From Ralstonia pickettii DTP0602 (GTDB lineage: Bacteria; Pseudomonadota; Gammaproteobacteria; Burkholderiales; Burkholderiaceae): a stretch of DNA of 64,000 nt. Each line of letters begins with the position of its first letter. The first letter of the stretch is position 1. The DNA is taken from the NCBI GenBank assembly GCA_000471925.1, contig CP006667.1:1426001-1490000 (forward strand). The letters are read 5' to 3'. This document shows positions 7,919-16,978 of the stretch, in pieces. The notes beneath the pieces are model-generated. The model did not search any database. It saw only the letters and a list, made by a program, of their open reading frames with translations, and was not told where the DNA came from. Position numbers and translations under genes: made by a program.

Positions 7919-9307
7919 ATGACCCTGATTGCCCTGAGCGCCGACGTGCTGGTCACGATGGACGCGCAGCGCCGCGAGATCCGCGATGGCGCGCTGGTCG
8001 CAGAAGGCCCGGCCGTGCAATGGGTCGGCCCGACCTCGGAGTTGCCGCCGCAGTACCGCCGCATGGCCGACGAAGGCAGCGCGCAGGTGCTCGACATGCG
8101 CGGCCGCGTGGTCACGCCGGGCCTGGTCAACACGCATCACCACATGTACCAGAGCCTGACGCGCGCGGTGCCCGCGGCGCAGGATGCCGAGCTGTTCTCG
8201 TGGCTGACCAATCTGTACATGCTGTGGTCGCACCTGACGCCGGAGATGATCGCGGTGTCGACCAGAACCGCGATGGCCGAGCTGATGCTGTCGGGCTGCA
8301 CCACCACCAGCGATCACCTTTACCTCTATCCCAACGGTGCGCGCCTGGACGACTCGATCGCCGCCGCGCAGGAGATGGGCATGCGCTTCCACGCCGCACG
8401 CGGCTCGATGAGCGTGGGCCGCAGCAAGGGCGGCCTGCCGCCCGACGCGGTGGTGGAGGAGGAGGCCGCCATCCTGCGCGACAGCCAGCGGCTGGTGGAG
8501 CAGTACCACGACAGCGCCCGCCACGCGATGCTGCGCATCGTGCTGGCGCCGTGCTCGCCATTCTCGGTCTCGCGCGACCTGATGCGCGAGTCGGCCAGTA
8601 TGGCGCGGCACTATGGTGTGTCGCTGCACACCCACCTGGCCGAGAACGACAACGACATCGCCTACTCGCGCGAGAAGTTCGGCATGACGCCGGCACAGTA
8701 TGCCGAGGACCTTGGCTGGGTCGGCCACGACGTGTGGCATGCGCACTGCGTCAAGCTGGACGAGGCAGGCATCGCATTGTTCGCCCGCACCGGCACGGGC
8801 GTGGCGCATTGCCCGTGCTCGAACATGCGGCTTGCGTCCGGCATTGCCCCGGTGCGCGCGATGCGCGACGCGGGCGTGCCGGTCGGGCTGGGCGTCGATG
8901 GCAGTGCGTCGAACGACGGCGCGCATATGCTGAGCGAGTCGCGCCAGGCGCTGCTGCTGCAGCGGGTCGGCTACGGCCCGGCGGCAATGAGCGCGCGGGA
9001 GGCGCTGGAAATCGCCACGCTGGGCGGTGCACGCGTGCTCAACCGCGACGATATCGGCGCGCTGGCGCCGGGCATGTCGGCGGACTTCGTTGCCTTCGAT
9101 ATGTCCGCGGTCGGGTTTGCCGGCGGCGGCCACGATCCGGTGGCGGCGCTGGTCTTCTGCACGCCGGCCAATGTCGCGGCCAGCGTGATCAACGGGCGTG
9201 AAGTAGTGCGCGACGGCGCGCTGCTGACGGCCGATCTGCCGAACGTGCTGCTGCGTCATCGCGCGCTGGCGCGCACGTTGTTCGAGCGCGCCAGCATCGA
9301 CGCCTGA
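7919..9307 (+). CDS. 8-oxoguanine / guanine-type deaminase (amidohydrolase superfamily)
   Basis: This 462-residue cytosolic amidohydrolase belongs to the group annotated as 8-oxoguanine deaminase and hydroxydechloroatrazine ethylaminohydrolase (AtzB-like). Metal-site signatures are present in order: VNTHHHMYQS (strand-1 His-x-His), SLHTHLAEND, WHAHCVKLD and the aspartate in GLGVDGSASND. The GCTTTSDHLYLYP segment is typical of this subgroup. The start is ATG 7919 behind AAGGAA; upstream in-frame codons belong to the leader. It probably forms a purine or oxidised-purine salvage function with the preceding LysR gene. Substrates in this group range from 8-oxoguanine to s-triazines, so the exact substrate is uncertain. 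Confidence 0.85.
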   Translation: MTLIALSADVLVTMDAQRREIRDGALVAEGPAVQWVGPTSELPPQYRRMADEGSAQVLDMRGRVVTPGLVNTHHHMYQSLTRAVPAAQDAELFSWLTNLYMLWSHLTPEMIAVSTRTAMAELMLSGCTTTSDHLYLYPNGARLDDSIAAAQEMGMRFHAARGSMSVGRSKGGLPPDAVVEEEAAILRDSQRLVEQYHDSARHAMLRIVLAPCSPFSVSRDLMRESASMARHYGVSLHTHLAENDNDIAYSREKFGMTPAQYAEDLGWVGHDVWHAHCVKLDEAGIALFARTGTGVAHCPCSNMRLASGIAPVRAMRDAGVPVGLGVDGSASNDGAHMLSESRQALLLQRVGYGPAAMSAREALEIATLGGARVLNRDDIGALAPGMSADFVAFDMSAVGFAGGGHDPVAALVFCTPANVAASVINGREVVRDGALLTADLPNVLLRHRALARTLFERASIDA

Positions 9308-9400
9308 TTGCAGGTGTGGCGGCGCCGGCATGCCCGCCGCCGCTAGCCGATGCGTGCGGCAAGCGCATGACAGCTGCGGTGAAAAATCGCAAATAAGAAA

Positions 9401-9442
9401 AGAAAAAGCAAAAGGCCGGAAGCATCGCTGCTTCCGGCCTTT
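9401..9442 (-). terminator. Terminator of the second tRNA-Lys gene
   Basis: On the minus strand a 14-bp stem, AAAGGCCGGAAGCA with TGCTTCCGGCCTTT around GCGA, is followed by a T-rich tail. The core resembles the terminator of copy 1 (shared GGAAGC/GCTTCC) but is longer. Confidence 0.85.
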
Positions 9443-9452
9443 CTGTATTCGC

Positions 9453-9528
9453 TGGTGGGGCGTGAGTGACTCGAACACTCGACCTACGGATTAAGAGTCC
9501 GCTGCTCTACCAACTGAGCTAACGCCCC
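9453..9528 (-). tRNA. tRNA-Lys(CTT), copy 2
   Basis: The mature sequence is identical, base for base, to the tRNA at 6643-6718, including the encoded CCA and anticodon CTT. The spacing between the two copies is exactly 2,810 bp. It has its own promoter and terminator. Confidence 0.96.
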
Positions 9529-9541
9529 AACGAAGAACGAG

Positions 9542-9569
9542 ATTGTATCAGGATTTTTGGCGCTGTCAA
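9542..9569 (-). promoter_or_regulatory. Promoter of tRNA-Lys copy 2
   Basis: Reading leftward, a consensus TTGACA (9564-9569) and TACAAT (9542-9547) are spaced 16 bp. The -35 box is stronger than that of copy 1 and the upstream sequence differs, so the duplication ends just outside the -10 region. Confidence 0.8.
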
Positions 9570-9752
9570 ATGTTTGGTGCGAGTCTCTGCAGAACATGCC
9601 AACTGCCGCGGAAGCGGCATCGTCACGTGCATGGAACCGAACGCCAGCGCCAAAGGTCTTCGGTTTGAGCGCATTCGCACAAGGTGTACCGGTACGATAT
9701 CGCCAGAGCCATGTTAGGATTCTTCTCCACTTGCATATGGAGGGCTGCACCG

Positions 9753-10016
9753 ATGGAAATCAAATTCCAAGAGCAAGAGCGCTACGACATCAACAATGAA
9801 GGCTTGCTCTTTCAGGCGATCGTCAATGGCGAGAAGGTGACTTGCGTGGTGACACGTGAAGCACTGTGGGAAGGCTTCAGCGCTGATCAGGTGCTGTCGC
9901 TGGAAGAGGCATTCCGTGCCGGCCGCGAAACCATCGAACGCGCCGCCGTGGTGCTGATCGAGCAGGGCGCGCCCCAGCCAATCGTCGTCAAGCGCGCCCA
10001 CGTGGCGCCGATCTGA
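9753..10016 (+). CDS. DUF1488-family small protein
   Basis: This 87-residue protein starts at ATG 9753 behind GGAGG. The sequence (FQEQERYDINNEGLLFQAIVNG, then TREALWEGF) matches the small DUF1488 family that is common in Burkholderiales and has no established function. It is soluble, with no signal peptide or membrane segment, and its length is typical. It stands alone between the tRNA-Lys promoter and the convergent SulP gene; the 217 bp after it contain only T-rich low-complexity sequence. No function is proposed. Confidence 0.7.
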   Translation: MEIKFQEQERYDINNEGLLFQAIVNGEKVTCVVTREALWEGFSADQVLSLEEAFRAGRETIERAAVVLIEQGAPQPIVVKRAHVAPI

Positions 10017-10233
10017 TGAGGATGGATGCCCCGGCCAGCCGTTGGCATGCCGTGGGCGCCCATCCGCTGTCAGCTTCGTTGCCAAGTTCCCCAGCGTAGG
10101 GCCGTTCGGTCTTGCGTGCCCCAGCCGGCAGCGCCGGCGCAGGCAATCCCCAGCTTCCCCTTCAATCTTTTTTAAGTCTTTTTTTCAGATCTTTCAGCCA
10201 CTGCTGGCTGGTCGCTGGCGCGTGCGTGCTGCA

Positions 10234-12060
10234 CTAGCGCGCTGGCGCGCCAGTGCCTGGCGTCACGGGTCCGGCTTGCGCGGCACGGGTGCCGGCGCCA
10301 GGCCGTGATGCGCACTCCTCGAAGATCCTGGCGTGGCATTGCGCACAGATTTCCGGCGACAGCTTACCGATGATCGTGTGCAGCGCCTGCCGCTTGGTCG
10401 GGAAAATATGGTCGGGCCCGAGCTTGTCGCTGAAGCCGGTCTGCTCCCACGTCTGCAGCACCTGGGTGCGCGGCCGGTGGAAGTACAGGTCGCCGCCCAG
10501 CGCGCGCCGCTCGGCCAGTTCGCTCTCCCACATCTCGGCGCCGGCCAGGTCGATGAAATTCATGCTCTTGGTCATCGCCAGCAGGTGGGTTTGGCCGGCG
10601 TTGACGGTGCGCAGCCAGTGCAGGCGATCGGTCACGTATTGCACGGCGCCGAAATAAATCGCGCCTTCCATGCGCAGCAGCTTCAGTTGCGGGCATTCAG
10701 GCTGCGGGCGGCGCAGTTCGTCCAGCGGCGTGAAGCGCCGGTCCGGATCGTCGGCATCGGGCACCAGGCTGCGCACCGCCGGCCGCGAGGTGCGGTACAG
10801 GTAGGCCACCAGCGACAGCACGGTGCCGAGCAGCACCGCCATTTCCAGCCGGATCACCAGTGTGGCGGCGAAGGTGCCGATGGCGATCGCGAACTCGGTG
10901 CGGCTCAGCGTGAAGATGCGGCGCAGGCGCGCGATATCGAGCAGGCCCCAAGCCACCAGAAGCAGCATCGCCCCGATCGCGGCCATCGGGATCTGCGCCA
11001 GCAGCGGGGCGCTGATCGCTACCAGCGCCACCAGCCACAGCGCCGAGAACACGCTTGCCAGCGGCGTGCGCGCACCGGCCTCGAAGTTCGGTACCGAACG
11101 GTTGAGCGAGCCGCACGAGATATAGCCGGAGAAAAAGCCGCCGGCGATATTCGACAGCCCCTGGCCGATGAACTCGCGGTTGGCGTCGATATGCTGGCCA
11201 GAGCGCAGCGCCACCGCCTTGGCGATCGAGATCGACTGGCCCAGCGCGACGATGGTCAGCGCCGAGGCGATGCCCAGCAGGTCGGGCAACTTGCGCCAGT
11301 CCACGTCAGGTACGTTGAAGTGCGGCAGCGCCGACGGGATCGGCCCGATGACGTTGACGTGCTGGCCGCCCGCGCCGGCCTGGTTCAGCAGCAGCGCCAC
11401 GCCGTAGCCGGCCAGCAGTCCCAGCAGCATGAACGGCAGCTTGCGCCACAGCCGCTTGCATAGCAGCGTGACGACCAGTGTCACGGCACCCACGGTGACC
11501 GCGGCCCAGTTGATCGTATCGACGTTCTCGAACAGGTGGCGCACCACCCCGAACGCGCTGGTGCCGGTCGGTACCTCCAGCCCGAACAGGTCCTTCAGCG
11601 CATATAAGCCGATCAGCGTCGCGGCGCCGCAGGTGAAGCCGAGCAGCACCGAGGGCGAGATAAAGTTGGCCAGCGAGCCGAGCCGCAGCGTGCCCACTGC
11701 GAGCTGCATCACGCCCACCACCACGGTGACCGCCAGCGCCAGCCCGATATAGGCCGGACTGCCGGCAAACGCCAGCGGGCCCAGCATCGCGAACAGCGCC
11801 AGCGAATTGGCATTGGTCGGCCCCGACATCACGTGCCAGCTCGAGCCGAACAGCGCCGCCACGATGCACGGCACCACCGCGCTGTAGATACCGTACTGCG
11901 GCGGCAGGCCGGCCAGCGTGGCAAAGGCCACGCCCTGCGGCAGCACCAGCACGGCGCCGAGCAGGCCGGCGACCAGGTCGGCGCGCAGCGTGGTCGGGTC
12001 GACGCGCCGGCTCCACGGGAACAGGCGGGTCAGGATGGCTCCGGGATGGGACGCAGGCAT
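10234..12060 (-). CDS. SulP-family anion transporter with C-terminal STAS domain
   Basis: This 608-residue inner-membrane transporter belongs to the SulP/SLC26 family (sulfate, bicarbonate or other anions). The N-terminal part has the signature LVAGLLGAVLVLPQGVAFATLAGLPPQYGIYSA, followed by about ten further hydrophobic segments to residue 420. A cytosolic STAS domain follows (EGAIYFGAVQYV, MTKSMNFIDLAGAEMWE). The start is ATG 12058-12060; a TTG nine bases upstream is less likely. The C-terminal tail carries CAQCHARIFEECA, a CxxCH motif unusual for this family, then an Ala/Pro/Gly-rich end. It is 57 bp downstream of the exonuclease III gene and could be co-transcribed with it. The anion cannot be read from sequence. 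Confidence 0.9.
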   Translation of the reverse strand: MPASHPGAILTRLFPWSRRVDPTTLRADLVAGLLGAVLVLPQGVAFATLAGLPPQYGIYSAVVPCIVAALFGSSWHVMSGPTNANSLALFAMLGPLAFAGSPAYIGLALAVTVVVGVMQLAVGTLRLGSLANFISPSVLLGFTCGAATLIGLYALKDLFGLEVPTGTSAFGVVRHLFENVDTINWAAVTVGAVTLVVTLLCKRLWRKLPFMLLGLLAGYGVALLLNQAGAGGQHVNVIGPIPSALPHFNVPDVDWRKLPDLLGIASALTIVALGQSISIAKAVALRSGQHIDANREFIGQGLSNIAGGFFSGYISCGSLNRSVPNFEAGARTPLASVFSALWLVALVAISAPLLAQIPMAAIGAMLLLVAWGLLDIARLRRIFTLSRTEFAIAIGTFAATLVIRLEMAVLLGTVLSLVAYLYRTSRPAVRSLVPDADDPDRRFTPLDELRRPQPECPQLKLLRMEGAIYFGAVQYVTDRLHWLRTVNAGQTHLLAMTKSMNFIDLAGAEMWESELAERRALGGDLYFHRPRTQVLQTWEQTGFSDKLGPDHIFPTKRQALHTIIGKLSPEICAQCHARIFEECASRPGAGTRAAQAGPVTPGTGAPAR

Positions 12061-12117
12061 GGGGCGCAATGGAAAGAGCTCAGCGCCGCCCGTCGCCGGG
12101 CGGCGCCGTGGCGGCGT

Positions 12118-12948
12118 TCAGCCGCAGTGCAGCGTCGCGACCACCGGCGTGTGGTCCGAGGGCTGTTCCCAGGTGCGCGGCACGCGGTCGATCACGCACG
12201 CCGCGCATTGCTCGGTCAGCGCCGGCGACAGCAGGATATGGTCGATGCGCAGCCCGGCATTGCGCCGGAACGCGAGCATGCGGTAATCCCACCACGAGAA
12301 GGTCTTCTCGGGCTGCTCGAACTTGCGGAAGGCATCGGCCAGGCCCAGTTCCACCAGCGCGGCAAAGGCGGCACGCTCCGGCGGCGAGACCAGGTTCTGG
12401 CCTTCCCACTTCGCCGGGTCGTGCACGTCGCGGTCTTCGGGCGCGATATTGAAGTCGCCCAGCAGCGCTAGGCGCGGATAGCGCGCCATCTCCTCGCGCA
12501 GCCACGCGGTCATTGCCTCCAGCCATTTCAGCTTGTAGACGAACTTCTCCGACTCGGGCGACTGCCCGTTCGGGAAGTACGCGCAGACCAGGCGCAGGTC
12601 ACCATAGGTGGCGGCGATCACGCGCTGCTGCGCATCCTCGAAGCCTGGGATGTTACGCACCACGTCGACCGGGCCGGGCATGCTGGCGTCGCGGGCGAGG
12701 ATGGCCACGCCGTTATACGTCTTCTGTCCGGTGTAGATGCTGTGGAAGCCCGCGTTCTCCAGTTCGGCCAGCGGGTACTTGTCGTCCGGCAGCTTCAGTT
12801 CCTGCAGGCACAGCGCGTCGATCGGCGCGCCGGCCTGGTCCTGCTCGGCCAGCCATTGCAGCACCTGCGGCAGGCGCACCTTGAGCGAGTTGACGTTCCA
12901 GCTGGCGATGCGCAGCGGTCCGCTGGTTGGCAGTCCCACCGAACTCAT
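12118..12948 (-). CDS. xthA: Exodeoxyribonuclease III (AP endonuclease)
   Basis: This 276-residue protein of the ExoIII/EEP superfamily cleaves DNA at abasic sites and trims 3' blocks during base-excision repair. Motifs in order: RIASWNVNSLKVRLPQ, LQELK (metal-binding Glu), ARD, LLGDFNIAP (Asp/Asn), and the catalytic SDHTPV near the C-terminus. The ATG overlaps the stop of prlC as ATGA, so the two genes are translationally coupled. Length fits the family (about 260-280). Confidence 0.95.
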   Translation of the reverse strand: MSSVGLPTSGPLRIASWNVNSLKVRLPQVLQWLAEQDQAGAPIDALCLQELKLPDDKYPLAELENAGFHSIYTGQKTYNGVAILARDASMPGPVDVVRNIPGFEDAQQRVIAATYGDLRLVCAYFPNGQSPESEKFVYKLKWLEAMTAWLREEMARYPRLALLGDFNIAPEDRDVHDPAKWEGQNLVSPPERAAFAALVELGLADAFRKFEQPEKTFSWWDYRMLAFRRNAGLRIDHILLSPALTEQCAACVIDRVPRTWEQPSDHTPVVATLHCG

Positions 12949-15038
12949 GCCGTCATCCCGCCGTGGCGCAGCAGCGCGTCGATCTGCGGCGCGCGGCCGC
13001 GGAAGGCGACGAAGGACTCCATCGCCGGGCGGCTGCCGCCCACCGACAGGATCTCGCGCTGGTAGCGCGCGCCGGTCTCGCTGTCGAGCACGCTGCCCGA
13101 CAGTTGCGCCGCCTCTTCGAAAGCTGCGTAGACGTCAGCGGACAGCACCTCGGCCCACTTGTAGCTGTAGTAGCCCGCCGCGTAGCCGCCGGCGAAAATA
13201 TGGCTGAAGGTGTTCGGCCAGCGCGACAGCGGATGCTGCGGCACCACGTGCACGCGGTCATTGATCTGGCGCGACAGCTCCAGCACCGAGGCCTCGCCGG
13301 CCGGGTCGAAGTCCGTATGCAGGTGCATGTCGAACGACGAGAACACGATCTGGCGCAGGGTCATCATGCCGTTCTGGAAGTTCTTGGCGGCCAGCATGCG
13401 GTCGAACAGCGCGCGCGGCAGCGGCTCGCCGGTATCGACCTGCTGCGTCATGCCGGTCAGCACTTCATACTCCCAGCAGAAGTTCTCCATGAACTGCGAC
13501 GGCAGCTCCACCGCATCCCATTCCACGCCGTTGATGCCCGACACGCCGAGCTCGCCCACCTGCGTCAGCATGTGGTGCAGGCCGTGGCCGAACTCATGGA
13601 ACAGCGTGATGACTTCGTCGTGCGTGAATAGCGCCGGCTTGTTGCCGACCGGCGCGGAGAAGTTGCAGGTCAGGTAGGCCACCGGCGTCTGCACGGCGCC
13701 GTGCTCCATCACCTTGCGGCCGCGCGCATCGTCCATCCAGGCGCCGCCGCGCTTGCCTTCGCGCGCGTACAGGTCGATATAGAACTGGGCCAGCAGCGTG
13801 CCGTCCGGCGTGCTCACGCGGAAGAAGCGCACGTCCTTGTGCCAGGTCTGCGCCTGCTCGGGCTCGATGCGCACCGAGAACAGCTTCTGCACCACGCCGA
13901 ACAGGCCTTCCAGCACCTTGGGTTCCGGGAAGTACTGCTTGACCTCGTGCTCGGAGAACGCATAGCGCTGCTGGCGCAGCTTTTCCGAGGCATAGGCCAC
14001 GTCCCACGGCGCGAGATCGGCCAGGCCCAGCTCGGCAGCGGCGAAGGCCTTGAGTTCGGCCCAGTCCTTCTCGGCATAGGGGCGCGCCTTGACCGCGAGT
14101 TCGTCGAGGAACTTCAGCACCTCGGCGGGCGACTCGGCCATCTTCGGCACCAGCGAGACTTCGCCGTAGCACTGGTAGCCCAGCATCTGCGCTTCTTCAC
14201 GGCGCAGCGCGAGCTGGTCGCGCATATTGGCGGTGTTGTCCCAGTCGGCCTGGCCCTGGCCGTACTGCGGGGCGACCTCCGAGCCGCGCGTGACGTTGGC
14301 CTCGTACAGGGTCTGGCGCAGCGCGCGGTCATCCGCGTACTGCAGCACCGGGAAGTAGGACGGGAAGTGCAGCGTGAACTTCCAGCCGGCCTTGCCTTCC
14401 TTTTCGGCGGCGAGGAGGGCGGCTTCCTTGGCGTCGTCGGGCAGGCCGGCCAGGCGGGCCTCGTCCTCGACGTAGAGCGCGTAGGTGTTGGTGGCGTCCA
14501 GCACATGGTCGGAAAAGGCCTTGGACAGCTGCGCCTGCTGTTCCTGGATCTCGGCAAAGCGTGGCTTCTGGTCCTCGGGCAACTCGGCACCGCCCAGGCG
14601 GAAACCGCGCAGCTCGTTCTCGATCAACTGGTGGCGCGCAGCGCTCATGCCGGCGAACTCTGGGCTGGCTGCCAGCGCCTTGTACTTGTCGTACAGCGCC
14701 AGGCTCTGGCCCAGCGAGGACCAGAACTCGGTCATGCGCGGCAGGTTGTCGGCGTGCGCCTTGCGCAGCTCGGGCGTATCGGCCACGGCGCTCAGGTGGC
14801 TGACCACGCCCCAGGCGCGGCCCAGCGGCTCGGTGGCAGCTTCCAGCGCCTGCACGGCATTGGCCCAGTCGGCGGGCGTGGCGGGATCCTCGGCGCGGGC
14901 GACGGCCTGCTGCGCGCGCTCGAGCAGCACGTCCAGCGCCGGGCTGATGTGCTCGGGTCGGATTTCGGCAAAGCGGGGCAGGTCGGAAAAGTCCAGCAGC
15001 GGGTTCTGAGCCTGATTGGCGTTGGCAGCTTGGTCCAT
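12945..15038 (-). CDS. prlC: Oligopeptidase A (M3 metallopeptidase)
   Basis: This 697-residue cytoplasmic zinc peptidase of the M3 family degrades oligopeptides such as cleaved signal peptides. The catalytic motif LFHEFGHGLHHML (HExxH near residue 480) is intact. The N-terminal region (NPLLDFSDLPRFAEIRPEHISPAL) and C-terminal GGYAAGYYSYKWAEVLSADVYAAF are characteristic. The start MDQAANANQ at 15036-15038 is chosen; an upstream in-frame extension lacks a ribosome-binding site. It is followed by xthA with a 4-bp overlap. Confidence 0.95.
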   Translation of the reverse strand: MDQAANANQAQNPLLDFSDLPRFAEIRPEHISPALDVLLERAQQAVARAEDPATPADWANAVQALEAATEPLGRAWGVVSHLSAVADTPELRKAHADNLPRMTEFWSSLGQSLALYDKYKALAASPEFAGMSAARHQLIENELRGFRLGGAELPEDQKPRFAEIQEQQAQLSKAFSDHVLDATNTYALYVEDEARLAGLPDDAKEAALLAAEKEGKAGWKFTLHFPSYFPVLQYADDRALRQTLYEANVTRGSEVAPQYGQGQADWDNTANMRDQLALRREEAQMLGYQCYGEVSLVPKMAESPAEVLKFLDELAVKARPYAEKDWAELKAFAAAELGLADLAPWDVAYASEKLRQQRYAFSEHEVKQYFPEPKVLEGLFGVVQKLFSVRIEPEQAQTWHKDVRFFRVSTPDGTLLAQFYIDLYAREGKRGGAWMDDARGRKVMEHGAVQTPVAYLTCNFSAPVGNKPALFTHDEVITLFHEFGHGLHHMLTQVGELGVSGINGVEWDAVELPSQFMENFCWEYEVLTGMTQQVDTGEPLPRALFDRMLAAKNFQNGMMTLRQIVFSSFDMHLHTDFDPAGEASVLELSRQINDRVHVVPQHPLSRWPNTFSHIFAGGYAAGYYSYKWAEVLSADVYAAFEEAAQLSGSVLDSETGARYQREILSVGGSRPAMESFVAFRGRAPQIDALLRHGGMTA

Positions 15039-15180
15039 GGCGTGTTCTCGGTTGGGCTGGCCTCGATGGGGCACTGCTTCAGAGGCAATGCCCTGCAGGT
15101 GGGGCCGGGGCGCCGGCTTTTCCAGCGCCCCGTGTGTCCCGGTGTGACGTATCGTACTGTACGCCGAACGCGCGCAGGCT

Positions 15181-16032
15181 TCAGCCCGCGGCGCGCTCCG
15201 CGGCTTCCAGCGTGTTGACCAGCAGCATGGTGATGGTCATCGGGCCGACGCCGCCCGGCACCGGCGTGATGTAGCCGGCTACCTCGCGCACGCCGGCAAA
15301 GTCGACATCGCCGCACAGCTTGCCGTTGTCGTCGCGGTTCATGCCCACGTCGATCACGACCGCGCCGGGCTTGACCATGTCGGCGGTGATCAGGTTGCGC
15401 CGGCCAACCGCCGCGACCACCACGTCGGCTTCACGGGTGTGGGCGCCGATATCGCGCGTCTTGCTGTTGCAGATGGTCACGGTGGCGCCGGCCTGCAGCA
15501 GCAGCATCGCCATCGGCTTGCCGACGATGTTCGAGGCACCGACTACCACGGCGCGGGCACCGCGCAGCGGGAACTGGATCGACTCCAGCATCTTCATGCA
15601 GCCGTAGGGCGTGCACGGGCGGAACAGCGGCGCGCCGGTCATCAGCGCGCCGGCGTTGGCGACGTGGAAGCCGTCGACGTCCTTTTCCGGGGCGATCGCT
15701 TCCAGCACCTTGTGGCTGTCAATGTGCTTGGGCAGCGGCAGCTGCACCAGGATGCCGTGGATATTCGGATCGTTGTTGAGCGCGTCGATGCGGGCCAGCA
15801 ATTCCGCCTCGGAGAGGTCAGCGGGGTAGCGGTCGAGCGAGGAGTGGAAGCCATTGTCCTGGCAGGCCTTGACCTTGTTGCGCACGTAGACCTGGCTGGC
15901 CGGGTCTTCGCCGACCAGGATCACGGCCAGGCCGGGGCGGTGACCGCGTTCGGTTAGGCTGGCGGCGCGCCGGGCGGCTTCGGAGCGGATTTGTTTGGCA
16001 AGGGCGTTGCCGTCGATCAATTGGGCAGACAT
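15181..16032 (-). CDS. folD: Bifunctional methylenetetrahydrofolate dehydrogenase / methenyl-THF cyclohydrolase
   Basis: This 283-residue protein interconverts 5,10-methylene-THF, methenyl-THF and 10-formyl-THF in cytosolic one-carbon metabolism. FolD signatures are clear: [20 protein letters not shown], with the catalytic Lys of YVRNKVKAC, then [17 protein letters not shown], the NADP-binding [14 protein letters not shown], and the closing [11 protein letters not shown]. Length and architecture are standard. The start ATG at 16030-16032 has no strong ribosome-binding site. It lies upstream of prlC with a 142-bp gap. Confidence 0.97.
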   Translation of the reverse strand: MSAQLIDGNALAKQIRSEAARRAASLTERGHRPGLAVILVGEDPASQVYVRNKVKACQDNGFHSSLDRYPADLSEAELLARIDALNNDPNIHGILVQLPLPKHIDSHKVLEAIAPEKDVDGFHVANAGALMTGAPLFRPCTPYGCMKMLESIQFPLRGARAVVVGASNIVGKPMAMLLLQAGATVTICNSKTRDIGAHTREADVVVAAVGRRNLITADMVKPGAVVIDVGMNRDDNGKLCGDVDFAGVREVAGYITPVPGGVGPMTITMLLVNTLEAAERAAG

Positions 16033-16184
16033 GGAGGAATGGCGGGTTTGTGGCCGGAGGTGGAGCTGCCGCCGCTGGGGGCGGGCAAGGCTAAAGGCGA
16101 ATTATAAAGGGTGCGTAGGGGCTGCCGCACGGAGCTTGACCGGATACAGGGGTTGCGTGGCGCGGGGCTGGTAGCATCGGCCGC

Positions 16185-16865
16185 ATGCACACCGCGCTCC
16201 CGTCCCTGCTGTCCGATCCCTTGCTGGTGTTCCTGTCCCTGGCCGGGCTGCTGTGGGCGCTGACGCGCCGGCCCTGGCAGCTGCTGCGGCGCCATGCGCT
16301 GCAGAACGCCTGGCTGGGCGCGATGCTGCTGGTCGCGCTGCTGTGGACGGTGCGCGCCACGTTGGTGGGCGGGCTGGTGATCCAGTTGCTCGGCGCCACG
16401 CTGATGGTGACGTTGTTCGGGCTGCCGCTGGCGTTGCTGTCGCTGTTCGTGGTGGATGTGGTGTCGCTGTTCGGGCTGGAGTACCTGGCGGGCCACGGCT
16501 GGGCCCAGTTCGACTGGGCCTCGCTGTGGGTGAGGTACGTCTGGCTGGCGCTGCTGCCGGCGCTGATCTCGGCCGCGCTGCAGGCCCTGATACGGCGCCT
16601 GCTGCCCCGGCATCCCTTTGTCTTTATCCTGGGGCACGGCTATTTCACCGCCGGGCTGGCCGCGCTCGGCGCCAGTGCGGCGCAGGCGGCATGGCGCCAC
16701 CTGATGGCGCCGGGGCTGCCCTTCACCGTGGCCGACACGCTGGCCGCCACGGTGATCCTGGCCTTCGGTGAGGCCTTCCTGACCGGCATGCTGGTGGCGA
16801 TCTTTGTGGTCTACCGGCCACAATGGGTTGTCACGTTCCGGGATGAGGAATACCTAAGGCGCTGA
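16185..16865 (+). CDS. Polytopic membrane protein, ECF-type permease-like
   Basis: This 226-residue protein has six to seven predicted membrane spans. It ends in the conserved segment FGEAFLTGMLVAIFVVYRPQWVVTFRDEEYL, which I associate with proteobacterial proteins annotated as energy-coupling factor permeases (COG3235-like, distantly CbiM-like). The N-terminal His typical of CbiM metal binding is only hinted at by MHTALPS. No ATPase or T-component genes lie nearby, so it may work alone or with distant partners. It is divergent from folD; the 152-bp gap between them contains no other gene. A transport role is inferred and the substrate is unknown. Confidence 0.65.
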   Translation: MHTALPSLLSDPLLVFLSLAGLLWALTRRPWQLLRRHALQNAWLGAMLLVALLWTVRATLVGGLVIQLLGATLMVTLFGLPLALLSLFVVDVVSLFGLEYLAGHGWAQFDWASLWVRYVWLALLPALISAALQALIRRLLPRHPFVFILGHGYFTAGLAALGASAAQAAWRHLMAPGLPFTVADTLAATVILAFGEAFLTGMLVAIFVVYRPQWVVTFRDEEYLRR

Positions 16866-16978
16866 TGGCGGGAGAAGTCGTTGCGCCGGGCGGCGCGGGG
16901 AGGGCAACCGGTGCGGCCGCGGGCCGCGCCGGGAAGTGACGAGCATGGCGCCGGCGGGCTGCCAGGCGCCAGCCGGCT

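Noticed and set aside
6643..9528. Genomic island with integrase between the tRNA-Lys genes
   Set aside because: No integrase, phage or plasmid gene and no GC shift is visible; only two ordinary genes lie inside.
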